Assembly (NCBI RefSeq): GCF_000813005.1
Contig: NZ_JSYP01000010.1
Span: 1 to 64,000 of the forward strand
Length of the DNA: 64,000 bases
Direction: 5' to 3'
DNA from: Flavobacterium sp. KMS
GTDB lineage: Bacteria; Bacteroidota; Bacteroidia; Flavobacteriales; Flavobacteriaceae
Shown here: positions 17,519 through 25,792 of the stretch, in pieces
Position numbering within the stretch: the stretch's first letter is position 1
How the letters are laid out: each line of letters starts with the position of its first letter
Translations under genes and position numbers: made by a program
Notes under the pieces: model-generated
Told to the model about the DNA's origin: nothing
The model's database searches: none
What the model saw: the letters and a program-made list of their open reading frames with translations, nothing else

Positions 17519-18496
17519 ATGAACATTCCAATTATTCTTCTTTTAGTCTTCGGATTATTTATTTTCCTTTCTTCATTCTTTACAGTAAAACAACAAACAT
17601 CTGTAATTATAGAACGTTTTGGAAAATTTCTTAGTGTAAGAACTTCCGGTTTACAATTAAAAATACCAATGATCGATAGAATTGCCGGACGTGTAAATCT
17701 TAAAATTCAACAGCTTGATGTTATCATCGAAACGAAAACTAAAGACAATGTTTTTGTGAAACTAAAAGTATCTGTTCAATTTATGGTTATCAAAGAAACT
17801 GTTTATGATGCTTTCTATAAATTAGAATATCCTCACGATCAAATCACATCTTATGTATTTGATGTTGTTCGTGCCGAAGTTCCTAAATTAAAACTGGATG
17901 ATGTTTTTGAAAGAAAAGATGATATCGCTATTGCTGTAAAAAGAGAATTGAATGAAGCAATGACTACTTATGGGTACACAATCATCAATACTTTGGTTAC
18001 TGATATTGATCCAGATATTCAGGTTAAAAATGCAATGAACAGAATTAACGCTGCTGATAGAGAAAAAACTGTTGCTGAATTTGAAGCAGAAGCATCTAGA
18101 ATTAGAATTGTTGCTAAAGCAAAAGCTGAAGCTGAAAGTAAGAGATTACAAGGTCAAGGTATTGCAGATCAAAGAAGAGAAATTGCAAGAGGTCTTGTGG
18201 AAAGTGTTGACGTTTTAAATAAAGTTGGAATTAATTCTCAGGAAGCTTCAGCATTAATTGTTGTTACTCAACATTATGATACGTTACAAGCTATTGGTGC
18301 AGATGCAAATTCTAACTTGATTTTGTTACCAAATTCACCACAGGCAGGAAGCGATATGCTAAATAACATGGTTGCTTCTTTTAGTGCATCTAACCAGGTT
18401 GGCGAAATGATGAAGAAAACTAATAAAAAGGTTAAACCAAAAACTGAAACTAACCTAGATTATCAAGCTCCAGAAACTCCGGAAGCAATAGAATAA
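17519..18496 (+). CDS. SPFH/Band 7 membrane protein
   Basis: The 325-residue protein has an N-terminal transmembrane helix (about 2-20). The SPFH domain follows (about 20-180: FTVKQQTSVIIERFGKF and the DVVRAEVPKLKLDDVFERKD region), then an Ala/Glu-rich coiled coil (about 178-230). It ends in a Lys/Pro-rich acidic tail. This is the stomatin/QmcA-like layout; relatives form membrane-associated oligomers and scaffold proteases or envelope functions. No NfeD partner gene is adjacent. The gene is bounded by terminators on both sides. Confidence 0.9.
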   Translation: MNIPIILLLVFGLFIFLSSFFTVKQQTSVIIERFGKFLSVRTSGLQLKIPMIDRIAGRVNLKIQQLDVIIETKTKDNVFVKLKVSVQFMVIKETVYDAFYKLEYPHDQITSYVFDVVRAEVPKLKLDDVFERKDDIAIAVKRELNEAMTTYGYTIINTLVTDIDPDIQVKNAMNRINAADREKTVAEFEAEASRIRIVAKAKAEAESKRLQGQGIADQRREIARGLVESVDVLNKVGINSQEASALIVVTQHYDTLQAIGADANSNLILLPNSPQAGSDMLNNMVASFSASNQVGEMMKKTNKKVKPKTETNLDYQAPETPEAIE

Positions 18497-18512
18497 TCAG
18501 AATTTATAAAAT

Positions 18513-18541
18513 AAAAAAGAGGCTTAATTGCCTCTTTTTTT
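18513..18541. terminator. Bidirectional terminator between convergent genes
   Basis: Perfect 11-base arms AAAAAAGAGGC and GCCTCTTTTTT around TTAATT serve the SPFH gene on the plus strand and the DUF6327-like gene on the minus strand. Confidence 0.88.
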
Positions 18542-18778
18542 GTTCATAAACCAAGCTATCAAATAAGGGATAGCGGCTTGTATAATTTTTATATAAGAAT
18601 TCGAAAGCATGTCTTTATAAGAACCCAAGAATCCATTTACTATATTTTTTGGTTCTAATGATTCTTTAGTTTTTTGAACACTAAGAACAAGCTTTTGATA
18701 ATTGATTTGTTTTTCTAATTTAAGAATTTCCAATTCTCGTTCAATTTCAGCGTATGATGAGTATTTTTTAGTTTCCAT
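18524..18778 (-). CDS. Small conserved Flavobacteria protein (DUF6327-like)
   Basis: An 84-residue protein with a helical, charged N-terminal half (ELEILKLEKQINYQKLVLSV) and a hydrophobic C-terminal segment IKIIQAAIPYLIAWFMNKKR that may be a membrane anchor. I believe it matches the DUF6327 family, but only from memory. It ends within the terminator arms. The next gene upstream on this strand is the holin-like gene, three bases away, so they form one operon, apparently with the YtxH-like gene further upstream. A role at the cell envelope is inferred from the neighbours. Confidence 0.7.
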   Translation of the reverse strand: METKKYSSYAEIERELEILKLEKQINYQKLVLSVQKTKESLEPKNIVNGFLGSYKDMLSNSYIKIIQAAIPYLIAWFMNKKRGN

Positions 18779-18781
18779 AAT

Positions 18782-19132
18782 TTAGTCGTTAAAAAAGATT
18801 TCTGAAAATTTTGACAAGATTGGTCCTTCTACCATTTTATCTCTTATAAAGAAAATAAGTATTGTAGCTATAAGATACAACCCTCCTACTATAAGAAAAC
18901 CAAAAGTATAACTTCCTAAAGCGGCACTAATGGCAAATGCAGCAGCAACAGATCCAAATAACATAACCATACTGAAACCCAATAAGATTAAAATAAATTT
19001 GAATATTACTGTTGTAGATTTCATTGCTACTTTAAAACCCCACAACTTATAATAAGCCAGGTGACTATCAACATAAGCTTTCGCTTGATCCTGAATATTT
19101 TCGGTATGTTCTTTTAATTCTTCAAAAGCCAT
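18782..19132 (-). CDS. Holin-X-like / phage-holin-family small membrane protein
   Basis: The 116-residue protein has an amphipathic N-terminal helix (FEELKEHTENIQDQAKAYVD), two transmembrane segments (about 42-66 and 75-95) and a charged C-terminus. This resembles the Holin-X superfamily-III proteins common in Bacteroidota genomes. The family name comes from phage holins, but these chromosomal members sit next to YtxH-type genes and are not known to lyse cells. No phage genes are nearby. It lies three bases upstream of the DUF6327-like gene and 143 bases after the YtxH-like gene. Confidence 0.8.
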   Translation of the reverse strand: MAFEELKEHTENIQDQAKAYVDSHLAYYKLWGFKVAMKSTTVIFKFILILLGFSMVMLFGSVAAAFAISAALGSYTFGFLIVGGLYLIATILIFFIRDKMVEGPILSKFSEIFFND

Positions 19133-19275
19133 AATAACTATTTTAGTGATATTGATAAAAATACAAAGTACACAATGAAACCAATGTATTGTGATTCTTA
19201 AAATTAATTAATTTTTTTGAAACAATAACAATTAAAGTTCAATGTGTACTTTGCTTATGCCTTAAAACAGGCTAT

Positions 19276-19605
19276 TTATTTTTGCAACTTAGCGTTTTGA
19301 GTTTTCAAATCGGCCAATTTAGTTTCTAAAAATGAAATTACTTCTTCTGTTTTGTAGCTCATATTAGAAAGTAGATTTTCGTAAGTTCCATCTAAATCTT
19401 CTTTTGCATTCAAAAACTTGTCACGTAATCCTTCAGTAGAATGTTCTAATTTATGTTTTAAATTATGTTTTGCATCATCGATTCCGTGTTTAATACGTCC
19501 TCTGGTTTTTGAACCTTTATCTGGTGCAAACAAAATTCCAATTCCTGCTCCAATCGCTGCACCTGTAAGAAGTGCTAATATTGTGTTTCCTGTGTTGTTT
19601 GACAT
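19276..19605 (-). CDS. YtxH-domain protein
   Basis: 109 residues. A short hydrophobic segment TILALLTGAAIGAGIGILFAP with Gly/Ala repeats is followed by DKGSKTRGRIKHGIDDAK and a long charged helix. This is the classic YtxH arrangement (gas-vesicle-GvpP-like superfamily). These proteins are small membrane-anchored stress-associated proteins of unclear function. The holin-like and DUF6327-like genes follow on the same strand, a trio that recurs in Flavobacteria. It may be induced with them; a TATCTTTA sequence upstream resembles, but does not fully match, the -7 consensus. Confidence 0.85.
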   Translation of the reverse strand: MSNNTGNTILALLTGAAIGAGIGILFAPDKGSKTRGRIKHGIDDAKHNLKHKLEHSTEGLRDKFLNAKEDLDGTYENLLSNMSYKTEEVISFLETKLADLKTQNAKLQK

Positions 19606-19686
19606 AACTATAATTTTTAAAAGTTAATACTAAAGATAATCTTTTTTTTACAAATAAAATTCTAGGGAATAATGTTTAATATAATT

Positions 19687-20166
19687 TTAATATACATAAG
19701 CAACTGCTTGGTACTTACCATCTGGTTTTTCGACAATTGCCACAAACGGATATCCATTATCTGCAGACTTAGTTTTGATACGTCTTTCTGTTTGTTCCTT
19801 TAATGCTAAAGGAGACTCCCCTTTTGTTTTTGTGGATAACCCTGAAAAAGTTTCAACTTCTTTTAGTCCAATAGTTTGGCTAGGTTTTAAAACTTTAACC
19901 GAACTATAATCCTTTTTATCAGATACTGTAATTTTTGGAGAAATAGATTCTGATTTAGAACTTGCTTTTTCATTAAGAGAAGAAACCGCATATTTACTAA
20001 TAGTAAATTGTTCTGAACTTCCGTTTAATGAATAGTAAAGAAGATCATTATCTTGTTTTATATAGTTAACATCTAATTGTTCTCCGTTATGTTTGATTAT
20101 TTGATGCGTTTGCGAAAAAGCAAAACTCGTAAATAATATTCCTAGTATTAAAAATTTGATTTTCAT
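19687..20166 (-). CDS. Secreted protein of unknown function
   Basis: The 159-residue protein begins with a signal peptide (MKIKFLILGILFTSFAFSQ). The first mature third has HNGEQLDVNYIKQDNDLLYYSLNGSSEQFTI, short beta-strand pairs that look like a small beta sandwich. A Ser/Lys-rich linker and a C-terminal strand PFVAIVEKPDGKYQAVAYVY follow. I do not recognise a named family. It stands alone, followed on the far side by 1.4 kb of gene-free repeats. Confidence 0.65.
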   Translation of the reverse strand: MKIKFLILGILFTSFAFSQTHQIIKHNGEQLDVNYIKQDNDLLYYSLNGSSEQFTISKYAVSSLNEKASSKSESISPKITVSDKKDYSSVKVLKPSQTIGLKEVETFSGLSTKTKGESPLALKEQTERRIKTKSADNGYPFVAIVEKPDGKYQAVAYVY

Positions 20167-20513
20167 AAATACTGCTATTAAGTTTATAATATAAAATTAA
20201 GCCTCAATAAAGTATATCATAAAAAATGAAATAAACAATTTTGAAAATAATCAAAAAATCAATTTAGGCGATTTTGGTAATCATGAAATAAAATTGAAAA
20301 ACACTTTAAATAAAAAAATATTATCAAAACTAAATCACAATCTAAATACGAACGATAAATTAATTTTAAGAATTTCATCTAAAACTATTCAAAAACTAGA
20401 ATTTGCATTAAGATCAAATTCTGAAGTTTGAAAAATAATTTTGTAATCATAGCCCACTCCATTTTTATTTTAAAATGAATAAATTCATTTTCTAAAAATT
20501 TACTTATTTGGCT

Positions 20514-20704
20514 TTTTATAAAAATAACACTTTCACGGACATTTTTGTGTTAACAACCCGTTAAACCATCTTAATTTTGACGAAAAATTAAAATAAAGCT
20601 CGTCATTCAATCTTTTTCAGGAAACCAATATTAGAGTTATCCAATTTCTAAAAACGTCTTAAAATCAATATATGAAAGCTGTTTTTAATCTATAAAAACT
20701 ATTA
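20514..20704. repeat. Long direct repeat, copy A
   Basis: Contains GTTAACAAC (20549) and, exactly 102 bases later, AAAACGTCTTAAAATCAATA. It ends TTTTTAATCTATAAAAACT. The most diverged copy in the middle section. Confidence 0.8.
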
Positions 20705-20956
20705 AAATCTATAAATCTATAATAAATATTAATAATAGTTAAAAACTTAAATAATATTCTTTAATATAATTAAAACTGATATATTGTTTTCATACTAATT
20801 ATGCAATGAAATTTTCTAGTTAGTAGAATTGTATTTTTAGAGGGATCGAAATAATCTTAGAAAACCAATTTTTTTTAAATTCAAAAAGTAAAATACTTAC
20901 TCCGTAAAAAATTGAATTATAAATCGACTGAAATGTATGAAAATTGGAAAGGATAT

Positions 20957-21130
20957 GTACTTATAAACATTTCTATGTTAACAACGAGAAAATCATCTTA
21001 AAATCGGGTCTAAAATTAAAATAAAGAGCGCTATTGAATTATTTTTACAAAACCAATAATAGAGTTATCTTAATCTTAAAAACGTCTTAAAATCAATATA
21101 TGAAAGCTGATTTTAATCTATAAAAACTAT
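20957..21130. repeat. Long direct repeat, copy B
   Basis: GTTAACAAC at 20977 and AAAACGTCTT at 21079, again 102 bases apart. Its tail forms a perfect 9-base inverted repeat TTAAAATCA...TGATTTTAA. Offset from copy A is 428 bp. Confidence 0.8.
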
Positions 21131-21367
21131 ATAAAATTTCAAAACAATAACTAATACAAATAATAAATAAAACAACATATAATAAACAATTACATAAATA
21201 AAATTGATAATTAATTTTCATCCTATTTTTAAAGTTGGGAGAATTATTTTTTGATTTGTCAAAATGATTTCAAAACATGAAATTGTAAAATCAAAATTGT
21301 AAAACAGTAGCTAAGTGAAAAATTGAATTGAATATCGTGCAAAATGAATCAGAATTGCAAAGATCCT

Positions 21368-21541
21368 ATACTTATAAACATTTGGATGTTAACAACAACA
21401 AAATCATCTTAAAATTAAGTCTAAAACTAAAATAAAGAACGCTAATTAATTATTTTTATAAAAACGATAATTATATTGACTGATTATTAAAAACGTCTTA
21501 AAATCAATTTATGGAGGTCGATTTTAATCTGAGAAAACTAT
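21368..21541. repeat. Long direct repeat, copy C
   Basis: GTTAACAAC at 21388 and AAAACGTCTT at 21490 keep the 102-base spacing. Offset from copy B is 411 bp. The tail hairpin is kept as TTAAAATC...GATTTTAA although the loop differs. Confidence 0.8.
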
Positions 21542-21574
21542 TAAATTTTACTTTTTAATAGAAATTATAAATAA

Positions 21575-21603
21575 TAAAAAAAGCGCTTATTAAAAGCGCT
21601 TTT
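21575..21603 (-). terminator. Intrinsic terminator of glnS
   Basis: Arms AAGCGCTTTT/AAAAGCGCTT with a T run on the minus strand, 13 bases past the glnS stop. Confidence 0.85.
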
Positions 21604-21616
21604 CGATAGATTATAT

Positions 21617-23740
21617 TTATTTATAAATTTCACTAATCTGAGATATAATTAAAATTTCATTTTCCGAAGCATTTTTAGGAACATTTGCTTCTAATTTTAA
21701 AAAATCACTGTAAAAACTATTCTTAATATCAAGATCATTTAAATCTCTTGAATTTAAAAGAGCTTCATAACGCACATGTGTAGATTCACTTCTTAGCGAC
21801 ATTGTAAATAATTTTTTGATATCTTCTTTATCAAAATCATAATATTTTAAATGTGAAAATTTCAAAATGAATTGAGCAAATAACAAAGAACTCTTATTAT
21901 TATTAATATTCTTCTTTAATGAATTTTGTAATAAAGAAAAACTAGAAATGTTCTTGATACTCTCAGCAATTGTTTTTTCAATTACTAAACGTTCATCAGC
22001 AGTTTCAACTTTAAAATATTTATTGATATCTTTTAAAGAATTATTAATGCTATTTTCTTCTTTTTTACCTTTTTCTTCCCAAGCATCTTTAAGTCCAACA
22101 GTCTTGTTAAACACTAATTTTGAAGGAGTTGAATCTTTATCAACAGTAAAATAACCTAAACGTTGAAACTGAAATTTATCTTCATTTTGAGCTGTAGCTA
22201 AACTTGGTTCAACAAATCCAGTAACAATTTCTAGTGAATTTGGATTTACAAAATCTAAGAAATTTTTCTCTTTATAACTGTCTGGAGCTTCATCTATAAA
22301 CAAACGATCATATAAACGAACTTCAGCTTCTACTGCATGTGCAATCGAAACCCAATGTAACGTTCCAGATACTTTGCGTTGGCTTGCTTCACTTCCACTT
22401 CCACTTAAAGAATCAGTATCATAAGTAACATGAATTTCTGTAATATTTCCTTCAGCATCTTTTATAACACTTTCTCCTTTAATGATATAAGCATTTTTAA
22501 GACGTACTTCTTTTCCTAATGTTAAACGGAAAAATTTAGCAGGAGCTTCTTCCAGAAAGTCTTCTCTTTCTATATATAATTCTCTTGAAAATGGTACTTT
22601 TCTGAATCCAGCAGTATCATCTTCTTGGTTATTTTCTGCGTCAAGCAACTCTTCTTTTCCTTCAGGATAATTAGTAATTACCAATTTTACAGGATCTAAA
22701 ACAGCCATTACACGAGGTGCAATTTTGTTTAAATCTTCACGAATACAAAACTCTAAAACGGATACACTTATTAAATTATCACGTTTTGCAATTCCTGTAG
22801 AATTAGCAAAATTACGTAATGAAGCAGCAGTATATCCTCTTCTTCTTAATCCAGAAATTGTTGACATTCTTGGATCATCCCAGCCATTAACATGGTGTTC
22901 TTTAACTAGTTGTTGTAATTTTCTTTTACTTACAACAGTATGTGAAAGATTACGTCTTGCAAATTCTCTTTGCTTAGGACGTAGTTTATCTTCATCTATA
23001 ATTTGATCTAAAAACCAATCGTATAATTCACGATGAGGCAAAAATTCTAATGTACAAAATGAGTGTGAAATACCTTCTAGATAATCACTTTGTCCGTGTG
23101 CCCAATCGTACATTGGGTATATTTTCCAGGCATCTCCAGTTCTATGATGTTCTTTATGTAAAATTCTGTACATAATAGGGTCACGCATCAACATATTGGT
23201 AGATTTCATGTCTATTTTTGCACGCAAAATATGAGTTCCAGCCTCAAATTCTCCATTTCTCATTCTTTCGAATAAGTCTAGATTCTCTTCTACAGAACGA
23301 TTTCTATATGGGCTATCTGTACCTGTTGTAGATGGAGTTCCTTTTTGAATAGCCATATCTTCAGAAGATTGACTATCAACATAAGCTTTATCTTTTTTAA
23401 TTAATAAAACTGCCCAATCATATAATTGTTGAAAATAATCGGATGCATAACGCTCTTCTGACCAAGTATAACCTAACCATTCAACATCATTTTTTATTGC
23501 ATCAACAAATTCTTGTTCTTCTTTTTCAGGATTAGTATCATCAAAACGTAAATTCACAGGAGATTGATAATCAAGTCCTAATCCAAAATTTAAAGCAATA
23601 GAACTTGCGTGACCAATATGTAAATAACCATTTGGTTCTGGTGGAAAACGAAAATGAAGTTTATTTTTTGATAGACCTGATTTTAAATCTTCTTCTATGA
23701 TTTGTTCAATAAAATTGAGTGATTTTTCTTCTGATGCCAT
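21617..23740 (-). CDS. glnS: Glutamine--tRNA ligase with C-terminal extension
   Basis: Class I synthetase for tRNA-Gln. The HIGH motif is PPEPNGYLHIGH (33-44) and the KMSKS-type motif VVSKRK is at 269-274. The GlnRS signatures RFDDTNPEKE and WKIYPMYDWAHG, and the beta-barrel anticodon region (about 340-555), are all present. The core ends near residue 556, as in E. coli GlnRS. A further ~150 residues follow, helical and Lys/Asn/Ser-rich (SSFSLLQNSLKKNINNN, then MSLRSESTHVRYEALLNS). Many Bacteroidota GlnRS carry a YqeY-like C-terminal domain; this tail sits in that place but shows little I recognise. A TATCTTTG promoter box lies 20 bases upstream. Confidence 0.93.
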   Translation of the reverse strand: MASEEKSLNFIEQIIEEDLKSGLSKNKLHFRFPPEPNGYLHIGHASSIALNFGLGLDYQSPVNLRFDDTNPEKEEQEFVDAIKNDVEWLGYTWSEERYASDYFQQLYDWAVLLIKKDKAYVDSQSSEDMAIQKGTPSTTGTDSPYRNRSVEENLDLFERMRNGEFEAGTHILRAKIDMKSTNMLMRDPIMYRILHKEHHRTGDAWKIYPMYDWAHGQSDYLEGISHSFCTLEFLPHRELYDWFLDQIIDEDKLRPKQREFARRNLSHTVVSKRKLQQLVKEHHVNGWDDPRMSTISGLRRRGYTAASLRNFANSTGIAKRDNLISVSVLEFCIREDLNKIAPRVMAVLDPVKLVITNYPEGKEELLDAENNQEDDTAGFRKVPFSRELYIEREDFLEEAPAKFFRLTLGKEVRLKNAYIIKGESVIKDAEGNITEIHVTYDTDSLSGSGSEASQRKVSGTLHWVSIAHAVEAEVRLYDRLFIDEAPDSYKEKNFLDFVNPNSLEIVTGFVEPSLATAQNEDKFQFQRLGYFTVDKDSTPSKLVFNKTVGLKDAWEEKGKKEENSINNSLKDINKYFKVETADERLVIEKTIAESIKNISSFSLLQNSLKKNINNNKSSLLFAQFILKFSHLKYYDFDKEDIKKLFTMSLRSESTHVRYEALLNSRDLNDLDIKNSFYSDFLKLEANVPKNASENEILIISQISEIYK

Positions 23741-23759
23741 TATTTTATAGTAATTTTAG

Positions 23760-23767
23760 CAAAGATA
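23760..23767 (-). promoter_or_regulatory. -7 promoter box of glnS
   Basis: The minus strand reads TATCTTTG, a full TAnnTTTG match, 20 bases before the glnS start codon. Confidence 0.6.
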
Positions 23768-23825
23768 AAAAAATAGATGATAGATTGAGATTTGGGCCTA
23801 AGAGACTTTGAATTAAATTTATTGC

Positions 23826-23833
23826 TATTTTTG
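23826..23833 (+). promoter_or_regulatory. -7 promoter box of the toxin-antitoxin/folB unit
   Basis: TATTTTTG matches TAnnTTTG 18 bases before the antitoxin ATG. TTTG at 23807-23810 is a possible but closely spaced -33 element. Confidence 0.6.
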
Positions 23834-23850
23834 CATAAATAATCAAAGTT

Positions 23851-24069
23851 ATGAGACAATTAACTGTTACAATACCAGACGATTTTTACGAAACTTTTAT
23901 TAGTTTTTTCAAACATATTCCAGATGTTTCTATAGACGAAAACACTCCGAATGAAATTCCGTTATGGCAGCAGGAAATGGTTTTAGAACGTATGAAAAAT
24001 GCCAAACCAGAAGATTATATAAGTTGGGAAGAATCTAAAAAAAAGCTCAACGCTAAATGGAATAAATAA
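23851..24069 (+). CDS. Antitoxin-like protein of a ParE-type module
   Basis: A 72-residue protein. The N-terminal strand RQLTVTIPDDFYETFISFF resembles the dimerising DNA-binding strand of short antitoxins. The C-terminal half (PLWQQEMVLERMKNAKPEDYISWEESKKKLNAKW) is the kind of helical toxin-wrapping tail seen in addiction-module antitoxins. Its stop is immediately followed by the ATG of the toxin, the classic coupled order. Such antitoxins commonly repress their own promoter, here the TATTTTTG box. Family assignment rests on size, layout and the partner. Confidence 0.75.
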   Translation: MRQLTVTIPDDFYETFISFFKHIPDVSIDENTPNEIPLWQQEMVLERMKNAKPEDYISWEESKKKLNAKWNK

Positions 24070-24366
24070 ATGTATGAAATAATTATTCTATTATGTGCTG
24101 ACTTAGAAGTAGATGAAATTGCTGAATATTATGAATCTTTAACTAATGGACTGGGAACAAAATTCTTTAATGAATATCAAGATTACGTAGAAACTTTAAA
24201 GACCTTTCCTTTTTTTGAAGAAAAATATAATATTGTTCGTACTTTACCTTTAAAGAAATTACCTTATACAATTCATTTTACAATTGATGAAAACGAGAAA
24301 TTAGTTTCCGTACTGGCTGTAACATCCAATTACCAAAATCCAAATATTACAAGAATAAAATTATAA
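24070..24366 (+). CDS. RelE/ParE-superfamily toxin
   Basis: 98 residues with the ParE fold pattern: helix pair LEVDEIAEYYESLTNGLGTKFFNEYQDYVETLKTFP, then strands NIVRTLPLKKLPYTIHFTID and LVSVLAVTSNYQNP. The usual RelE/ParE C-terminal basic residue and the R-x-x-x-L-x-x-x-P-Y-x-I pattern are visible. Targets of this superfamily are either gyrase or ribosome-bound mRNA; which applies here cannot be told. The start codon abuts the antitoxin stop, and folB begins two bases after the toxin stop. Confidence 0.85.
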   Translation: MYEIIILLCADLEVDEIAEYYESLTNGLGTKFFNEYQDYVETLKTFPFFEEKYNIVRTLPLKKLPYTIHFTIDENEKLVSVLAVTSNYQNPNITRIKL

Positions 24367-24368
24367 AA

Positions 24369-24731
24369 ATGGGAATTATTAAACTAAAAAATATCCGTAC
24401 TTTTTCTTACCACGGATGTTTAATTGAAGAAGGAAAAATTGGATCTGACTATGAAGTGAATTTAGAAATTCATGCCAATTTAAGAAAATCTGCCGAGTCA
24501 GATCATCTTGCCGATACTGTTGATTACGTACATTTAAACAAAATTGTGGAAGAAGAAATGGCAATTAGATCTAAATTATTAGAACATGTAGCCAAAAGAA
24601 TCATTACAAGAGTACTAGAAGAGATTCCGATGATCACAAAAACAATAGTAGAGGTTTCTAAAATTAATCCTCCTATTGGTGGTGATGTTGAGTCGGTTAC
24701 AATTAGAATGAAAGAAACTAGAAAGAAGTAA
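24369..24731 (+). CDS. folB: Dihydroneopterin aldolase FolB
   Basis: FolB converts dihydroneopterin to 6-hydroxymethyl-dihydropterin in folate synthesis. The 120-residue protein has the signature FSYHGCLIEEGKIG (about 12-25), DHLADTVDYVHLNKIV (about 41-56) and the terminal VEVSKINPPIGGDVESVTI with the catalytic-region lysine. Length is standard. It starts two bases downstream of a ParE-type toxin gene and shows no promoter of its own, so it seems to be read from the toxin-antitoxin promoter. tRNA-Cys lies 90 bases downstream with a separate promoter box. Confidence 0.92.
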   Translation: MGIIKLKNIRTFSYHGCLIEEGKIGSDYEVNLEIHANLRKSAESDHLADTVDYVHLNKIVEEEMAIRSKLLEHVAKRIITRVLEEIPMITKTIVEVSKINPPIGGDVESVTIRMKETRKK

Positions 24732-24797
24732 AATTATTTCTTTTAATAATTTTTAAAAATAGTTGGCTTTAAGTTTTTAAAATTTAAAGATTATGGT

Positions 24798-24805
24798 TAC
24801 TTTTG
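24798..24805 (+). promoter_or_regulatory. -7 promoter box of the tRNA-Cys gene
   Basis: TACTTTTG matches TAnnTTTG, 16 bases before the mature tRNA 5' end. Confidence 0.65.
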
Positions 24806-24821
24806 CCATCCGTTCAACAAT

Positions 24822-24892
24822 GGCGTCGTGGCCGAGCGGCTAGGCTGGGCTCTGCAAAAGCTCCTACTCCGGTTCGAATCCGGACGATGCCT
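24822..24892 (+). tRNA. tRNA-Cys (GCA)
   Basis: The acceptor stem GGCGTCG pairs with CGATGCC (one G-U). The anticodon stem GGGCT/AGCTC encloses loop CTGCAAA with anticodon GCA. The T arm TCCGG-TTCGAAT-CCGGA is perfect. The discriminator base is T (U73), the identity base for tRNA-Cys. CCA is not encoded. Confidence 0.96.
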
Positions 24893-24896
24893 CAAA

Positions 24897-24926
24897 AAGA
24901 GATACAGAAATGTGTCTCTTTTTTTT
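24897..24926 (+). terminator. Terminator after tRNA-Cys
   Basis: Arms AAGAGATACA and TGTGTCTCTT (one wobble) around GAAA, then T6, four bases after the tRNA. Confidence 0.85.
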
Positions 24927-25043
24927 GTGCTTAATTTTTACTACTTTATGTCAGATTGAACGGAATTGAAGTCTTATATGAGAGTGTAATTATCTTTGTA
25001 AAATTTTTGAACTTTGACAAAGAGTTTCAAAGCTTTTAAACAT

Positions 25044-25070
25044 AAAAAAACCTCTCATAATGAGAGGTTT
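25044..25070 (-). terminator. Terminator of the rnr-GIN-LysE unit
   Basis: Perfect 10-base arms AAACCTCTCA/TGAGAGGTTT and a T run on the minus strand, 28 bases past the LysE-type gene. Confidence 0.88.
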
Positions 25071-25097
25071 AAAACTATAATTTGCAGTTATTAATAA

Positions 25098-25775
25098 TTA
25101 CTTTTCTATCTTCTCAAAAGCATGTTTAACCATTTCTTTTTCTTTTGGAAACCATCCTTGAATAATTAAAACAAAACCAAAAATCATTAGAACAACACTT
25201 ATTCCTTTTTTAATTTTAAGAATATTAGATGGTGTCATCTTAGACTTTAATTGCTTTGCTAAAACAATTTTAATACAATCTATAACTAGATAAGTTACTA
25301 CTACTGTAACAAAAAATGTCATCATTCTAGAAGTTTGCATTTCTAATTTTGGACCGATTGAAATAATGATCGCAACCCAAAAACCAAGAACTCCAATGTT
25401 AATAACGTTTAGGAAAAAACCTTTTACAAAAAGACTTCCGTAGTTTCTTTTGATAATGTCACGGTCTATTTCTTCGTCATTTATTTTCTCTTCTTTCTTG
25501 AGTTGTACAAACGAAATAATACCATAAGCTAACATGATTATACCACCAAAAATAAAAAGAGCTGGTTTATCTTGTAAACTTTTAATTAATCTATAACTTC
25601 CTAAATAAGCTATAGCTATAAAGAAAATATCTCCTAGAATTACACCTAAATCAAAAACCAATGCAGCTCTAAAACCTTTGGTAATACTTGTTTCAAGTAA
25701 TATAAAAAATACTGGGCCTACCATAAAGCTTAAAAATACTCCCCATGGAATCCCTGCTAAAATATCATTTATCAT
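25098..25775 (-). CDS. LysE/RhtB-family exporter
   Basis: A 225-residue membrane protein with about six transmembrane helices and the family's opening GIPWGVFLSFMVGPVFFILLETSITKGFRAAL, containing the conserved G-P-x-x-F/W motif. Members export amino acids and related compounds; the cargo here is unknown. A charged loop (LKKEEKINDEEIDRDIIKR) sits between helices 3 and 4. It starts 17 bases after the GIN-domain gene and is the last gene of the unit. Confidence 0.88.
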   Translation of the reverse strand: MINDILAGIPWGVFLSFMVGPVFFILLETSITKGFRAALVFDLGVILGDIFFIAIAYLGSYRLIKSLQDKPALFIFGGIIMLAYGIISFVQLKKEEKINDEEIDRDIIKRNYGSLFVKGFFLNVINIGVLGFWVAIIISIGPKLEMQTSRMMTFFVTVVVTYLVIDCIKIVLAKQLKSKMTPSNILKIKKGISVVLMIFGFVLIIQGWFPKEKEMVKHAFEKIEK

Positions 25776-25792
25776 TAAAATACAATTTCGAT

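Larger units (their letters stand above)
20167..21574. other. 1.4-kb gene-free region with three long direct repeats
   Basis: No credible open reading frame lies here. It is filled by three diverged direct repeats (20514-20704, 20957-21130, 21368-21541), with weaker similarity extending about 70 bases upstream of the second and third. The rest is AT-rich sequence in which I see nothing specific. Confidence 0.75.

Noticed and set aside
18782..19132. Holin-like gene as sign of a prophage
   Set aside because: No phage structural, lysis or integrase genes nearby; this Holin-X-like/YtxH pairing is a common chromosomal arrangement in the phylum.
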